A stretch of 64,000 nucleotides of DNA from Acanthochromis polyacanthus (Eukaryota > Chordata > Actinopteri > Pomacentridae): assembly GCF_021347895.1 (NCBI RefSeq), contig NC_067122.1, positions 10,653,983 through 10,717,982 of the forward strand, read 5' to 3'. Positions 12,081 to 26,700 of the stretch are shown piece after piece (position 1 is the first letter of the stretch; each line of letters starts with the position of its first letter). The notes under the pieces are model-generated. The model had not been told where the DNA came from. It worked only from the letters and a program-made list of their open reading frames with translations, and did not search any database. The translations under genes were made by a program, and so were the position numbers.

Positions 12081-15000
12081 GCTTTTAAAACCGTCTTGTA
12101 GGGCGTTAAAAAATTCCTCTGTGCCGTTAAAACCCTGACTATGCATACTGTTGGCAAAGTAACCATTATGTCATCAGCCAATGCTAGTTAGTTAGTTAGG
12201 TTTGCAAGATGCCTCTGTAATTGACTGTGGTGTTAATTGGAATAATCACTTTGGCTTGTTACAAACAGCCTTCAAAATAAATGTGTGTACCAGAAAACAT
12301 GATCAACTGACTTCTTAGTGTACAGTCAAGTGCTGAACGATACGTTTTTCTTTCTGGATACTACAACTAACCTGATAAACCGAAACTCTTGTGAGCTCAA
12401 AACAGTCTGTACAGGGGTCAGAGTTACAGTATGTAACCACTGACTACACTCAGGGCTGTTCAAATGTGCCATGATTATGCACTGCTACAGGTCTGACTGA
12501 CAAGTTGCTGTGGTAGCAGACAATAAAGTATACCTGATTTATTGTCCGATTTACTGTAAACGTAACCATAATTTACAAAATGAACATCATGCTGTATTGT
12601 AGAATACTTAAAATAAGCCATTGAGACCACAAACTCATTAGGAAAATGTTTGCTTAGGTATTAAATGAGTAAGCTTTTGTGTCTTTTTTTTGTAGATTTT
12701 TATATGAACTGGCTTATTTTTGCAACAAGTTTCTCCATACTGTTAGCCACGAAATACAATGCTGATGTAGGACAGATCTGTTTTGAGTTCACTTTCAGAC
12801 CTGTAGACTTCTTTTTGCAGTCCGTGGAATAGAGAAACAGAAAGATGAACTGCTGTAGCCTATCTTTAACCCTTGCCACCACTTTCCACACTGGTTGGCG
12901 GACCTTTATATGTCATTAAATCTGCGGGTTTCTGTTTACATGTGATTGGAAAGTCCCAAGTACTAAACATCTCTTTGCACATTGGTTGCTATGTATTTAT
13001 TTCCTTTTTTTGCTATGGTCTGTGTGCTTTTTACCACTTCTCTGTTCCTGTGTAACTGTTTGCCTGAAATAATACATTTTCTTTCCTGCAACATTGCAAA
13101 TTATGATAAGTTTCACTTTATTTTTAACTGGCTAACTAATAGTTCTTTTTATTAGTTAAAGGATCAGTTTTTTTAAGTGTGCAAAAGGTTTACTTAGAGT
13201 AATGCATAAGTGACAACATTTTGAAAAAGTGTAAACTGTTCCTATTTATGTTTCTTTGTTTGTACACAAGTAATTTGACATTTTAAAAATAATTATCAAA
13301 ACTGACACTAATTTACTATCAATTAACAAATTAATTGGCCTGGAACTACTTCCACAAAGGAGTTTGGCCAAGTGAACTTTCAGCATTTCTAGGTTTTCTA
13401 GATAAATAAAAATCATCTCTTTAGCTTGTGTTTTATGAATTTTGTAGATCAGTCAGTCAAATATCTCGGTCAGGTTTAATACCTGCTGCTTCAGGCTCAC
13501 ATGATGTTAGGTAGACTGATGCTTTGCCAATGCATAAGCTAATACATTGATTTGACCTTCACCTCAGCAAAGAGCTTACCTTGCTTGAACTTGGCAGTAG
13601 TGCTGCTTGGCTTGAATTGGAGATTAAAGTAATAAAGCCCGCTTTCTGGCAGAAAACCCGAGGATCAAAACCAGCCAACACTGCTGTGGAGCAATTTGGG
13701 TCAAGTCATTGTTTACCTGGATGAATGCCTTTGTGGGAACTATGCTCAAGTGGTTATCATAAGCTTTTTGGTAGAAACTAGTTTTAAAAGGATAGCAGAG
13801 CACTTGGCTTTTTTTTTCTCCATCCTGCCACATTCGGGGTTAATGTTCTGCAGCTTACAAGGATGTGCCTGAATGGTACGTTCTGTAGTATGGCTTGGGA
13901 TGGACAACCTGACAGTCTGATATTGGAGGTGATCTTCTTTGGGCATATGGTCTGCTGCCTGCTACGAACAGGTTTGCCAGGTCACAGTTGTGTCTGCATG
14001 TCCTGTCCTGCACACAGACTCTTAAAGCACCATCTTCTATTATACGTTACAGGAGATCAGACTATGAATATGTGTGAAACAAAAGTTTACGATTTTCCTT
14101 GAAGTCCACAAGTAATAATACAGTATTGTTATCCACCTCTTGTCTTTCATTTATATCATACTTCAAGCCCCCACATGTGTGTGTTCAGTTGTGGGTATCA
14201 GTATTCATGTATTGGTTTCAAATTTGCATAGGAAAAAAAAACATGAAATGAGTACTTCAGGTAAATTAGGCATATTGTTCCTCTCACCACAAGCAGAAGC
14301 ATTTGGATAAATAAATCATTTATATAATAATGTGGTACATTATGTATGACATTTTCTGGTATTTTTTTTTAGATTATAGGACTTGAGGTAAACGGACATT
14401 TATAGACTTTATTAACAAGTTATTAACACCCCTAAGCCTTATATAAATGAGATGTATATTGTTTTATTACTATTATTTAGTTCTGCTGTGTGTTTTCCAG
14501 TTAAAGGTGCATATAGAAAATCAGCATTGGCTCAAGGCCACAGAGGGGCAACTGAGCAGCGAATCCTAATGAATCTGAGCTCATCTAACTGCTGTTTTGA
14601 GAGCTCACAAAACTGCCCAAACTCATTGACTGGGCCATCACATTATTTTTGTACACCTAAAAAAATACTTTGCATAAAACGTGAAGGGGAAATTTTGGGT
14701 TAACGAAAGCGACAAAACGCTTCAATAATTTGTCACTTCTGCAATTGCAATTTGCTTGGTCACCGTTTGCGTGCTCTTCTGTCTGCTCATTTGTCAGCTT
14801 CCTCTCACAGCTGGTGTTTTGATCTATTGTTTACACACAGACACACACACACAGATGGGAGTGACGAGACTTGTACTATCCTGTGTAAGCTTTTAGTTCT
14901 GTGTTAATTGAGTGTTATTCAATCCCCGTATAATAGAGCTAAGACTGTGTATTCCATGGTATTTAACAGCAGGCTTGGGATTTCCGCTTTGATTCGCAGA

Positions 15001-16374
15001 AGTCTCACTTCCTCTCCTTGCTGTCACTGCTTTCATAGACCTGTCAGGCATGCACAGAATATAAATACAACGGACGGGGAGGGATGCAGCACAAACAGTA
15101 CACCGGCTGGTGTTTTAGAGTGCTGTGGTTTGGAAATTTCCATCGATGTGAGACAGTGAGAAAAAGAGGTGATACAGATCAATACTAAATCAATAGAGCT
15201 GGACGTCATTGTCTCAGAGGAGGCAGGGCCCAGGAACTCCGGCAGACTCTGCTAAGGTTGAGCTTACACTTAATCCATGATTCAATGATGGCACCTTGAA
15301 TTACAGGTCAATGTATGTATAACACAGCGAGTTTTTACGACCACGGTTTCTTCAGCTTCATGATGTCAAAAGCTGCTGCCATTGCAATTTTATGAATTGT
15401 ATTTATATCTATAAATAAAAAAGCAATGTTTACATTTATTCTTGAAGTATAAAAACATGCTAAAAACATTTCCTCCCTCATAAAACACCTGAAATCCATT
15501 TTTTATAAGTTGACCTATATTGTACGCCCATGCTGCCTTGCCAGCAGTCTTCTTCTCGTCTTCCATTTGACGGTGCATGATTGATGATGTTTGCATCTCT
15601 TTGATGAGGTACCTAGATTTGTCAGGTCTTTAATTTCCTGCAGAAATCTTGCCTGGTTGTTCATTGCTCTTTTAGTTTTGCAGCCAATGTGTTTTACTGC
15701 AATAGATAATCATATTAATAATAGTTTTAATAATGCATGACATAGAGGTTCTAAATGATACCGAGAAGCCTGAGAGTTAAATATAACAACCACAACTCTG
15801 TTTCTATTGTATATTGAAACTACTGAATGAAACCCCTATTTAAGGTATTGAATACCTCAACATTTTTAGCTTAGTTTTTCTGAGACATGCAAACCACACA
15901 CTACTTTACTGCTGAAGAATCAGCCATTAGACTAATAAACCTCAGGTTATTACTTTAGCCACTAAGAAAGGATCAGTGTAAGCTCCAAGGCCACCGTTTT
16001 CAAGTTAAATGTCACTTCTGAAGGGCCAATGAAATCATTTAACAGTTACAGTCTAACTCCAGTAAGCAAACATTTCTGTAATTCCATAATTATTTGAGTG
16101 GGCCTCTTAAGTTGCACAAAATGTCGGTAAAACATGCTTAAAATTCCATTTTGTCTTAGAACAACATTGCTGATGAAGTGGGATTGATACAATCTCATTA
16201 CTTACAGACCAGCCGCTGTTAAAAATAGAGCTCTGGCAAACTGGGGAGTCCACATGCAAATAAGGTGTATAGCCAGAGTTTTAATAGGGGTTTCTGTGAT
16301 GGATGATAGATTTTTATTATCAAAACTTTTTAGTAGTTTTTAAAAAATTCTAAGGTGACTTTTTTGGAAGAGGC

Positions 16375-16396
16375 AAAAAAAAAAAAAAAAAAAAAA
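16375..16396. repeat. Poly-A run
   Basis: About 20 consecutive A. It could be the tail of an old retroposed sequence, but I recognise no body to the left of it. Confidence 0.9.
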
Positions 16397-16667
16397 CTCC
16401 AAAGAAAAAGAACCGGTGTGACTGTTCACCCAGATGGCATAGCAACCAAGCAAACTTTATGCAAATGTTCTGAACAAAATACTGCTTTCCTTCCACTCCC
16501 ACAGTTGCCAACACAGAGCTGCACTTGTGTTTCCACTGTAGGCGTTCGAGCTTTTTTTTTTTTCAATGCCACAGCCCTTCAGGGAAACAAAGAATGGATG
16601 TTTTTTAATGTTTCCCTGATATGGGACATCAGCTCTTCTGTGAATTTTGGTGGCATATGACTTAAAA

Positions 16668-16900
16668 GGGGGCGGCAGAGTGGTGCAGTGGCGCCGGGCC
16701 TTTCTGCGTGGAGGCTGCATATTCTCCATTTGTCTGCGTGGGTTTTCTCTGGGTGCTCTGGTTTCCTCCCACAGTCCAAAGACATGTAGTGTAGATTAAC
16801 TGGTGATTGTACTTGTAGACTGGCGATTATCAGTGGGGACAGGCTCAAGTCCCCCACAACCTTGTGGGTCTAGCTAATGCATTAATGGATTAATGGAACA
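16668..16900 (+). repeat. Fish SINE-like repeat fragment
   Basis: Begins GGGGGCGGCAGAGTGGTGCA and continues with GGCCTTTCTGCGTGGAG, GTCTGCGTGGGTTTTCTC and TCCTCCCACAGTCCAAAGAC, then ends in a short TAATGGAT-type tail. This is a very common teleost repeat with a tRNA-derived look at the 5' end. The usual middle (GGTTCGAATCCC region) is deleted here between GTGGCGC and CGGGCC. It ends about 70 bases before the Tc1 element at 16971. Confidence 0.7.
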
Positions 16901-16970
16901 AGCTGTGATAACTAGGCCTAAGAGAGAAATATTACCAGTTCAGGAAACCTCCTTCCTCCAGTAAATGTTA

Positions 16971-17184
16971 CACACGTGGACAAAATTGTTGGTACCCCTC
17001 AGTTAAAGAAGGAAAAACCCACAATTCTCACTGAAATCACTTGAAACTCACAAAAGTAACAATAAATAAAAATTTATTGAAAATTAAATAATCAAAATCA
17101 GCCATCACTTTTGAATTGTTGATTAACATAATTATTTCAAAAAACAAACTAATGAAATAGGGCTGGACAAAAATGATGGTACCC
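16971..17184 (+). repeat. Left terminal inverted repeat of the Tc1 element
   Basis: The outer motif is at 16976-16995 (GTGGACAAAATTGTTGGTAC) and the inner motif is at about 17164-17184 (TGGACAAAAATGATGGTACC). It pairs with 18392-18605. Confidence 0.93.
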
Positions 17185-17189
17185 ATAAC

Positions 17190-18326
<1,137 letters not shown>

Positions 18327-18391
18327 TCAATTAAATGACACACCTGAGTTAATCATGTCACTCTGGTCAAATAGTTTTCAATCTTTTATAG

Positions 18392-18605
18392 AGGTACCAT
18401 CATTTTTGTCCAGGCCTGTTTCATTAGTTTGTTTTTTTAAATAATTATGTTAATCAACAATTCAAAAGTAATGGCTGTTTTTGATTATGTAATTTTCAAT
18501 AAATTTTTATTTATTGTTACTTTTGTGAGTTTCAAGTGATTTCAGTGAGAATTGTGGGTTTTTCCTTCTTTAACTGAGGGGTACCAACAATTTTGTCCAC
18601 GTGTG
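18392..18605 (-). repeat. Right terminal inverted repeat of the Tc1 element
   Basis: Reverse complement of 16971-17184 with about six or seven mismatches that I can count. The inner motif is at about 18393-18412 and the outer motif lies against the right TA. Confidence 0.93.
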
Positions 18606-21520
18606 TATTAGCCCGGGCATTTAACCCCTTCAGTGGAAGTCCACAATGGTGATCACTTGGTAGTTGCAGAAGGTGTTGGATGTACTGGAGGGAACCGTAC
18701 AATGTAAGGCATAAGAAGCATGAGGTTGCTGAATAATGTGCTTAAATGTTCAAGAGGCTGACATGGAATAATTTTAGGCTACAAAAATGACTATTTTTTT
18801 TATTATTTATGGCTGATTGTTTTCTTGATTAGTTGATCTTATCTATAAAACATCATAGAAATTCCTGTTAGAATTTTCAAAACTGTAAATTGCCTACTTC
18901 AGATTGCTTCTTCTTGTCCTACCGACAGTCCAAACATATTCACTTTGCTATCACAGAAAAGCAGAATATTTTTGCCTATGGCAAGCTTGAACCAGAGACT
19001 GGCAATCATTTTTGCATAAAAAATTGCTGATGATCAGCTAATACAATTAGCTAATTACATCTCCAAGACAAATGCTGTACGCTGGATTTGTTTGAACACA
19101 TGGAACAAGCTTTAGCTCTGTTCAGCCCCTTGAGCAGGCGTATCCATCAGATTCTCAGGCTTACAAGAAAGCTGGAGCAAAATCAATTTGACAAACGTTT
19201 GACAGTCAACTGAAGCTTTCAGATTTCTTCCTTTTGTTGTCAATTTACTCAGAATGTTAAAATAAATGTTCAGACGAAATGATTATTTTGTTCCAAGTTC
19301 CATAGATCCTCAAAATAGATAAATATTGTACATACTTGGTGACGGTGGGAGATAACAAGGCCTGAAAAAGCAGATGTCCCCCAAAGACATGTGCTTATTA
19401 ATTTATCACTGACAGGGCTAGTCTAGGAGGAGCAGCTAAACTAGGCTAGGGCACTGAGCTGCTGCTACTGATTCAAGGGCAAACACCAGCACTCTCTGTT
19501 TTTTCTCCTGATCCTCGTCTCTTTACCTCACGTACTCTTGTCTCCTGTCGCTTTCTTTCTCCCTGCTGTTTTTTCTCGTCTAATCATCTTGTGCCGTTCT
19601 CTTTGTGATGCTCTTTTATTCTGTGTAACTCTGCTTCACCTCCTTTATTCCACTGTCTGTGTGCATCATCACCTCCCAGCCCAACATGACCTGCTGCTAT
19701 CTGCCTGTAAGAAAAGAAAGAAAAAAGTGATTTTTAAACTGGTAAGCAAAAGTAAAACTTTGGTTAATTTCTGCACAGAAAATAGGAATTTTCACCTCGA
19801 ATTAAAAACAATTGAATTCCTTATACTAACTTCTGACCTCTAAATTCATCTTATATAATACATGACTTAGATAACCCAAATTATGCCTAAAAATTGCTAA
19901 AGTATTTCCCTGAAATATTAAAGATTAAAATAGATGTAGCTGTAGTGACTGCGGTTTAGTGACAAAATATATTTCACTATGTCAATCAAATATTCTTTTA
20001 TTTTTCCCTTGAATTCTGTATTTAAGGAAATATAATCTCTCAAATATTAATATAAGGGATCAAATTGCTCATTTACCCTTACAGATTCTGAGTTACGGGA
20101 TATGCATTCCTACACCATAATGCCCTTTTCTGTCGGCTGTTATCATACTTGCTTTTTGTCCCCCGTGCTAAAAGTGGGTTGGTTGAATAATAAAGGCATG
20201 TGACTATCAGCAAATGTCAGGGCTCTTAAGAGGTCATGTTACAGAGTTCACAGCAGAAAGAATACTAAAGACAAACAAACAGATTCATTACATATGATAA
20301 GGTAGATGTTAGTATTTTTGTAGATTGTTTGCTCTTATTCAAGCATATGCTTCGTGAAATCTAATGTGAAACAAACCAGTTAAAGTCACAGTTATGGAAA
20401 TATATTAAAATTTAAAATATGATATACAGAATTTGATGCACTAACATAATAATGTTCAGGTAATAGGAGTTTATGTTGTTATGCTGTTGACAGAAAGCAA
20501 GGAAATTGTTAGTGTTTTTGCTAGCCACTGCCCTAAAAGATTACTACTCATCTTCCTGTTTTTTGTGCTTATCGACTAGACTTTTTTTCTTATCGACTGT
20601 TGACCTTAATGTCAGGGTGGCCATTAGTCCTCATCTCTGCTTACTGCTTCAAGTCAAGAGAACTTAGTCTCAGTGGTAGACACTTAAAAATGTGCACCAG
20701 CAGGTTTTAAGTCAACACCTAACCTTTAGGCTTATTAGATATGAGTGCATGTGCATCTGTGTTTGCTGCTTTTAATAGGCGTTACATTTCCTCTCTTTGT
20801 GTCGTGGACTATAAGCTTTCATTTGTAAAGGTTGTATTATTTGAACACCCACCCCCCATCCATTACTGTTTTGTATGCAGTGGATTGATACAGCTGTGTA
20901 TAGTGTGGGTGCACTGCTAGCAACACTTGAGCCAACACAAAACACTGGCTTCATAGTTTTAAGAAGATCATTGATAGACTTCCTGTTACGCAAGCTCGTG
21001 CAAAGCAGTGAGGCATCCTGCATTGGCTACTGGCCCAATGTTTATAGAAAATTCACATTGTTTCCATCAGGTGATGCAGTGTAAAAGTGAATGAGCAGCA
21101 CTCGAGGAAAATCACCAGTTTGTGCAAATTATGGTGTTCTGTGCACAGAATAGCATTTGAAATGTTTCATATTTCAATGACATGTACTGTATTGGGCTGA
21201 ATATAAGACAGCCCTGAAGATAAGGGATCCTGTTAATTCAAGGAGAAAAAGGTGTAATCCCTGAAACCCTTTTCTCCTGAAAGTGAAACTTGAAATACTC
21301 CCATTAAAGCAGATAGAAATCCTACATTTATGTAGCCTGTCAGTTATCCCATTACTCACTGTTCTCTGTCAGGCTCTTGTAAGCTGTCAAAATGATCTTC
21401 TCTGGCAGTTCACATTTTTCAAACCGCGTTTTTGAGAACCACAACATCTGTGGTAGCCTTAATTCTTGGCTGCTGGGTAGATGTACACTGCTCAAAAAAA
21501 TTAAAGGAACACTTTGAAAA

Positions 21521-22478
21521 TAGGGGTGGGAATCTTCAGGCCCATCACGATTCGATTACGATTACGATTCAGGTGCTACGATTCGATTCTGAAACGATTA
21601 TCTTTTTTCCCTCCCAGCTATTACACATTTCTTTTTGTCTCAGTGTGTGACCAGTCACCACTTTGTGTTTTTAAAATAGTAATAATGAGAAACAATTAAA
21701 TGAATTAATTTCCATTGTCTTTTATTAAACTAATGGAAATGTGTAAACTGAAAAGTTACAACTTCATTGTAAAGAACAAAAGGTAGCAGCATCCTTGGCT
21801 TTTAACATATCTTGAATCACAATTTGTGAAATGTGAAAATGTCTCTTTGTAGAGTGTCGGGATGGCCGTGTCAGTGAAGTACCGTCGGGATGGAATGTTG
21901 TATCTCGGCTCCAACGTGTGCAGTAGTGCTCGGAAGCCCTGGTTCTCCACTACTGAATACGGACGTAAATCCTTGGCAATAAACGTTGCGATGGACTTTG
22001 TGATTCGTTTCGCCTTTTCCGATGAGGGGGGAAGCTTTGTAATTACTTGTTCGATTGTTCTCTGTTTGGTGGAGGCAGAGGTAGCCTCAACAACAGCCGG
22101 GCATCTTCCCTCCTCGTTCGGGTGAAAACGACTGATGTGGCTCCTCATGTTAGTGGTGTTACCAAAGTATTTTATCTTGATGTGACACAGTTTACATATG
22201 TCCAGTTCAAGTCCACCCTCAACTTTGTAGAAGCCAAAATTCTTCCATACATTCGCTTTTAATCCGGAAGGCGCAGGGTGGATCTCGCGTTCAGCCATCT
22301 TTGTTATGTGCTCCCGTAAAGTGTACGCCGGGTGACAACGCGCAGCACTACTGAGTTCCGCCTATGTCACGTTATTTAACATTTAAATAATCGGAATTTG
22401 GACGTTTGTGAATCGATTCAGAATCGTCCATGCCTGAATCGAGATGCATCTAAGAATCGATTTTCTCCCCCACCACTA
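21521..22478 (-). mobile_element. hAT-type element nested inside the Tc1 element
   Basis: Flanked by an exact 8-bp duplication TTTGAAAA (21513-21520 and 22479-22486), the target size of hAT transposons. The ends are short inverted repeats, TAGGGGTGGG on the left and its counterpart TAGTGGTGGG on the right. Subterminal regions carry repeated GATTCGATTACGATT-like words on both sides. It encodes only the N-terminal part of a transposase, so it is an internally deleted, non-autonomous copy. Confidence 0.9.
21756..22298 (-). pseudogene. N-terminal fragment of a hAT transposase with BED zinc finger
   Basis: A 180-codon frame beginning MAEREIHPAP. A BED-type zinc finger is visible at residues 18-60 (VWKNFGFY; C35 and C38; H54 and H59 in MRSHISRFH). 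The next segment, about 85-155, has the helix-rich wording of ZBED/hAT proteins (IATFIAKDLRPYSVVENQGF, ALLHTLEPRYNIPSRRYF). After about residue 155 the sequence turns into unrelated residues and stops. The RNase H-like catalytic core and C-terminal dimerisation domain are absent. It could at most bind DNA. The frame sits wholly within the nested 958-bp element. Confidence 0.85.
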
Positions 22479-22708
22479 TTTGAAAATACATCATATTTCA
22501 ATACGGGGAAAAAGCAAACTGGATATTAGCATTGATATGGACTGGATAATGTGTTAGGATTAAAAAGTGCCACATTGTTTGATGGGAATGAAAATTATCA
22601 ACCCCCCAGGAGGGCTAAATTCAAGACACCCCAAAATCAAAGTGAAAAACTGATGTGGCAGGCTAGTCCATCTAGCTGAAATTCCTTGGCAGCAACTCAA
22701 AATGGTAT

Positions 22709-23733
22709 TCAGTAGTTTGCATGGCCTTCATGTGCTTGTATGCATGACTGACAATGCCGGGACAAGCTCCGAATGAGACGATGGATGGTGTCCTGGGGTA
22801 TCTCTTCCCAGAACTGGACCAGGGCATCGCTGAGCTCCTGGACAGTCTGAGGAGCAACCTGATGGTGTCGGATGGAACAAAACATAATGTTCCAAAGTTG
22901 TTCTATTGGATTCACGTCAGGTGAGCATGGGGGCCAGCTAATGGTATCAGTTCCTTCATCCTCCAGGAACTGCATGAGTTCTCTTACTACATAAGACTGG
23001 GCATTGTCGTGCACCAGAAGTAATCCAGGACCACTGCACCAATGTAGGGTCTGACAATGGGTCAAAGGATTTCATCCTGATACCTAATGGCAGTCAGAAT
23101 GCCGTTGTCCAGCCTGTAGAGGTCTGTGCGTCCCTCCATGGATATGCCTCCCCACACCATCACTGACCCACCACCAAACTGGTCATGCTGAACAATGTTA
23201 CAGGCAGCATAACGTTCTCCACGGCTTCTCCAGACCCTTTCATGCCTGTCACATGTGCTCAGGGTGAACCTGCTCTCATCTTTGAAAAGCACAGGGCTCC
23301 AGTGGTGGACTTGCAAATTCCTGTGTTCTATGGCAAATGCCAGCCGAGCTCCACGGTGCCAGTCAGCGAGCACAGCAGGCACTAGAGGACGCTGGGCCCT
23401 CAGACCACTCTCATTACATCTCTTTCTGATTGTTTGATCAGAGACGTTCACACCAGTGGTCTGCTGGAGGTCATTTTGTAGAGCTATTGCAGTGCTCATC
23501 CTGTTCCTCCTTGCACAAAGGAGCAGATACCTGTCCTGCTGATCGGTTGAGGACCTTCGACAGCCCTGTCAAGCTCTCCCAGACTAACTGCCTGTCTCGT
23601 GGAATCTCCTTCATGCGCTTGAGAATGTGCTGGGAGACACAGCAAACCTTCTGGCAATGACACGCATTGATGTGCCATCCTGGAGGAGTTGGACTGCCTG
23701 TGGAACCTCTGTAGGGTCCAGGTATCGCCTCAT
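22709..23733 (-). pseudogene. Broken Tc1 transposase
   Basis: Transposase-like protein is spread over three frames. 23733 to about 23611 begins MRRYLDPTEVPQAVQLL (first helix-turn-helix). 23499 to 23062 covers the second DNA-binding part and the first catalytic Asp ([11 protein letters not shown]), plus [12 protein letters not shown]. 23065 to 22709 carries the second Asp (LLVHDNAQSYV) and the final Glu (SPDVNPIEQLW). Frame changes lie near 23610-23500 and 23065, with an in-frame stop at the latter. All three acidic positions survive although the gene is dead, so the decay is recent to moderate. Confidence 0.9.
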
Positions 23734-26700
23734 GCTACTAGAAGTGACACTTACCCTAGCCAAATGCAAAACTAGTGAAAAACAATCAGAAAAAATTAGG
23801 AAGGAAAAAATGTCAGTGGCCTTCACTCATTCCCGTTTTGGGGGTCGTCTCATTGCTTCCCCTCTAGTGCATTTGTTGTTAATTTTATGAACACCAAAGC
23901 AGCTGAAGCTGACTAAAAAGCCCCTCAGTTACTTACTTGACCAGATCAGTATCCCACATGTTTCACTGATTTGATGCAATACTTAGATTAAAAAGTGTTC
24001 CTTTAATTTTTTTGAACAGTGTAGTTTAGTCCATGGTCCAGTTCTGCAGGTAAAATGTCGGCAGATGCTTAGAACTCATTTTCACTCATTGTCAATTTAT
24101 TTCCACCATGGCAGCAAAGCACATTACACACGTATTCAGAACCTTCTGTAGGTTTAACTATGCTAACAGAACAATTTTAAGGACAACTGAGTCTGAATGT
24201 CCTTTGATAGCCTGTCAACATTAAGACGACAAACAAGCCATAATGCAACCCTCTCCATTCCAGTACTCTCTCTATTCAAACTGAATATATGCGGTTATGA
24301 ACCTGCAATTGTCTAGTCTTCAAAGGACTACCATTTTCATTTTTGGAAAAACAAATCTTACATTCATGTGAACAGGTGTTTGTTGTTTAACCCGGTGAAC
24401 GAACAAAGAAAACAAAACCATTTATAAAATGATTGTATAAGGCCATTTTTAAAAGGGACTCAAAGTGACGCTGTTTTCATTCCATTTGTGACAGAGGAGA
24501 TGAGAGTCTTTGTCACATGTTCAGTGATTGATGGAAGAGATTTGTATCTCTGCTTGCTTTGTTATTTGACCTTAATGCGTTCTTTGGGTATGTTCTTGTT
24601 TGGGTGTGAAAGGTCATGGTCACACTGCAGAGTACAGGGAAGCTATGTGTTGTGTGAAGGTCAAGGAACGTATACGCAAAGAATGACCTGAGACACACAA
24701 CACACCCAAGACAGCAGACACATGCAAAAAATACCAGGCATTCATTGCTGTCTTGATAGTTTTGTGGAGTTTCAGACCAGACAGTAGAGTTGAATCAGCT
24801 CCTGTTTGTGCTCAGACATGTTTAACGTTTGTTTTACCTTTAAGAATTTTAGTAGAAGAGATGCAGTAGACCACTTTCTTTGGAGAGCTTTTTCTGAGCA
24901 AAGTTCTTTTCTGTTTTCTTTTTTTGGTTTTAGTTGTGCAGCCTATATCATTTTAATACACTTTGATATATATTTTTAGCCATCTCTCCCTGGGCTGTAT
25001 CGACTTTGACAGAGAAATCTGGTTGAATTTAACATCTGAAGAGGATTCCTGCTGTCCAACCTTTCTCTCTGTCACTTTGTACTTCACTGATTTTGGTTGA
25101 CCGTGATCGTTTGGCTAGTGGTGATAGACTGTACAGAGTTTAACTGCTTTGATCTGCTTTATTTTTGGGGGGGGGGATTTATAATATGATGCAAGTTGGA
25201 GGAAACTTACTGATTTATTTATAATGTCTTGTGAATATTTTATCTTCTTTTTGGTCGTGCGCTTTGTTTTGAAGGAACTGAGGCTATTTGGCAGACCACA
25301 GATTAGTTCCAGCAGGGTTTTTGTTACCATGTTTTTTGCTTACGTGTCCAGTAGTTGTTTCCTGATATTTAATTCAGGGATTCTTCTGTTTACGTTGCAT
25401 TACAGAGGGTAGAGTTTTTGGTAATCTTTTCTTCCATAAATATTTTATGCTTTGCAGTATTGAACTTGTGACCTTTCTCCAAAAGGCTGCAACCTGACAG
25501 ACCACTGTTCAGGTTTGATTTCTGGATGTGCGTTTCCAGAGGGGAAGGTACTGCTTTTAGAAACAAACAATTTGAGATTGATTTTTGTTTTTTTTAATCA
25601 GGAAGTCTGGGTTCGATCAAAATATAATTTGCAAAAGAGACCTGGGTGCAAAATCATATAACTGCATATACGTATTAATAGTTACACAAATGTAGAATAT
25701 ATTCATTTAAATTTACTGCTTGCACTACTGTAGTAAAGGCAGTATTGAAAACATTCTGTGATTCAAGCTGGGTGTGGTAGGTGTCAAGTTTGTTTTTGCC
25801 TGCTGTGTCTCCTAAAGCTGAAAGACATATTTTTCTCATAGTCACATCTGTAAATATTCTTTACACTTGCTGTAGTTGTCTGTCTTATGATAAAACAGTT
25901 CCTTTAGCTTAACTCTGGACTGCACTGTGGTTGTCTTTAACACCTTTGAAAAGTAGAAAATCAGAAGTTGCACACTTTTAACATGAGTAGAACTGTGGCT
26001 AAAATCTTGGTCTGTTCACATCAACAACAGCTCTTCATTTAAAAGCGGGCAAGGTGCTGTGTTAGAGGCGGCATATTCTTTTAAAGCACTGGTGAGACAA
26101 TGAAATACAATCCTTAAATGCCAGATTGATTAGTTGAGCCATATGTTTGAAGGTTAGATGCCAAAACTCTGCACAGCAGTTTATAGCACCATTAGGAGGA
26201 TTTACAGCTTTGTAAAGTTCACATAGACAATGCATTCATCTTCTCTCCAAGTTATTGTGAGGTACACAATAGAAATATGCATCTGCCTTTCAGAATGATG
26301 TGGTTTTATGTCCTTGATTGGCCAACAAAGTGCCTTCTCATTGAAAGTAATGTGAACATGGCTGTTTACCATCTTGTTCTTGAGTTGCGTCTCTTCTTGT
26401 AGACTTCTCTGTGTGTCGTTCTTATATTCTTGGCTGGCCTCTTTCCCTCCTGTTCCTCATGTTCTTATTCACGTTTTCTTTTTCCCTCTTCTAGTGCACT
26501 CTACCTTAACTTTCTCAGTTTTCCTTTTAACAATGTCCCTCATTGTCGAGCAGAAGGTTGTGAAGGGATTAAGACACACAGACAAACGGAAAGAAACACA
26601 GACAGAGCAATCCCAGACTGTTTCCTCACTGACCAAGCTGTCACTGCAGAGCCCTTTCAGGGTCAGTTTTCCTGACAGACAAGGCAGTAGTTTAGGAACA

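Larger units (their letters stand above)
21486..24021 (-). mobile_element. Second Tc1-type element, decayed and interrupted
   Basis: Left end CACTGCTCAAAAAAATTAAA followed by GGAACACTTT; the right end is its reverse complement (AAAGTGTTCC to AACAGTG). TA flanks both ends (21484-21485 and 24022-24023). It spans 2536 bp, but 958 bp of hAT element plus an 8-bp duplication lie within it, so the original was about 1570 bp, a normal Tc1 size. The internal transposase is broken. The family differs from the element at 16971. Confidence 0.92.
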
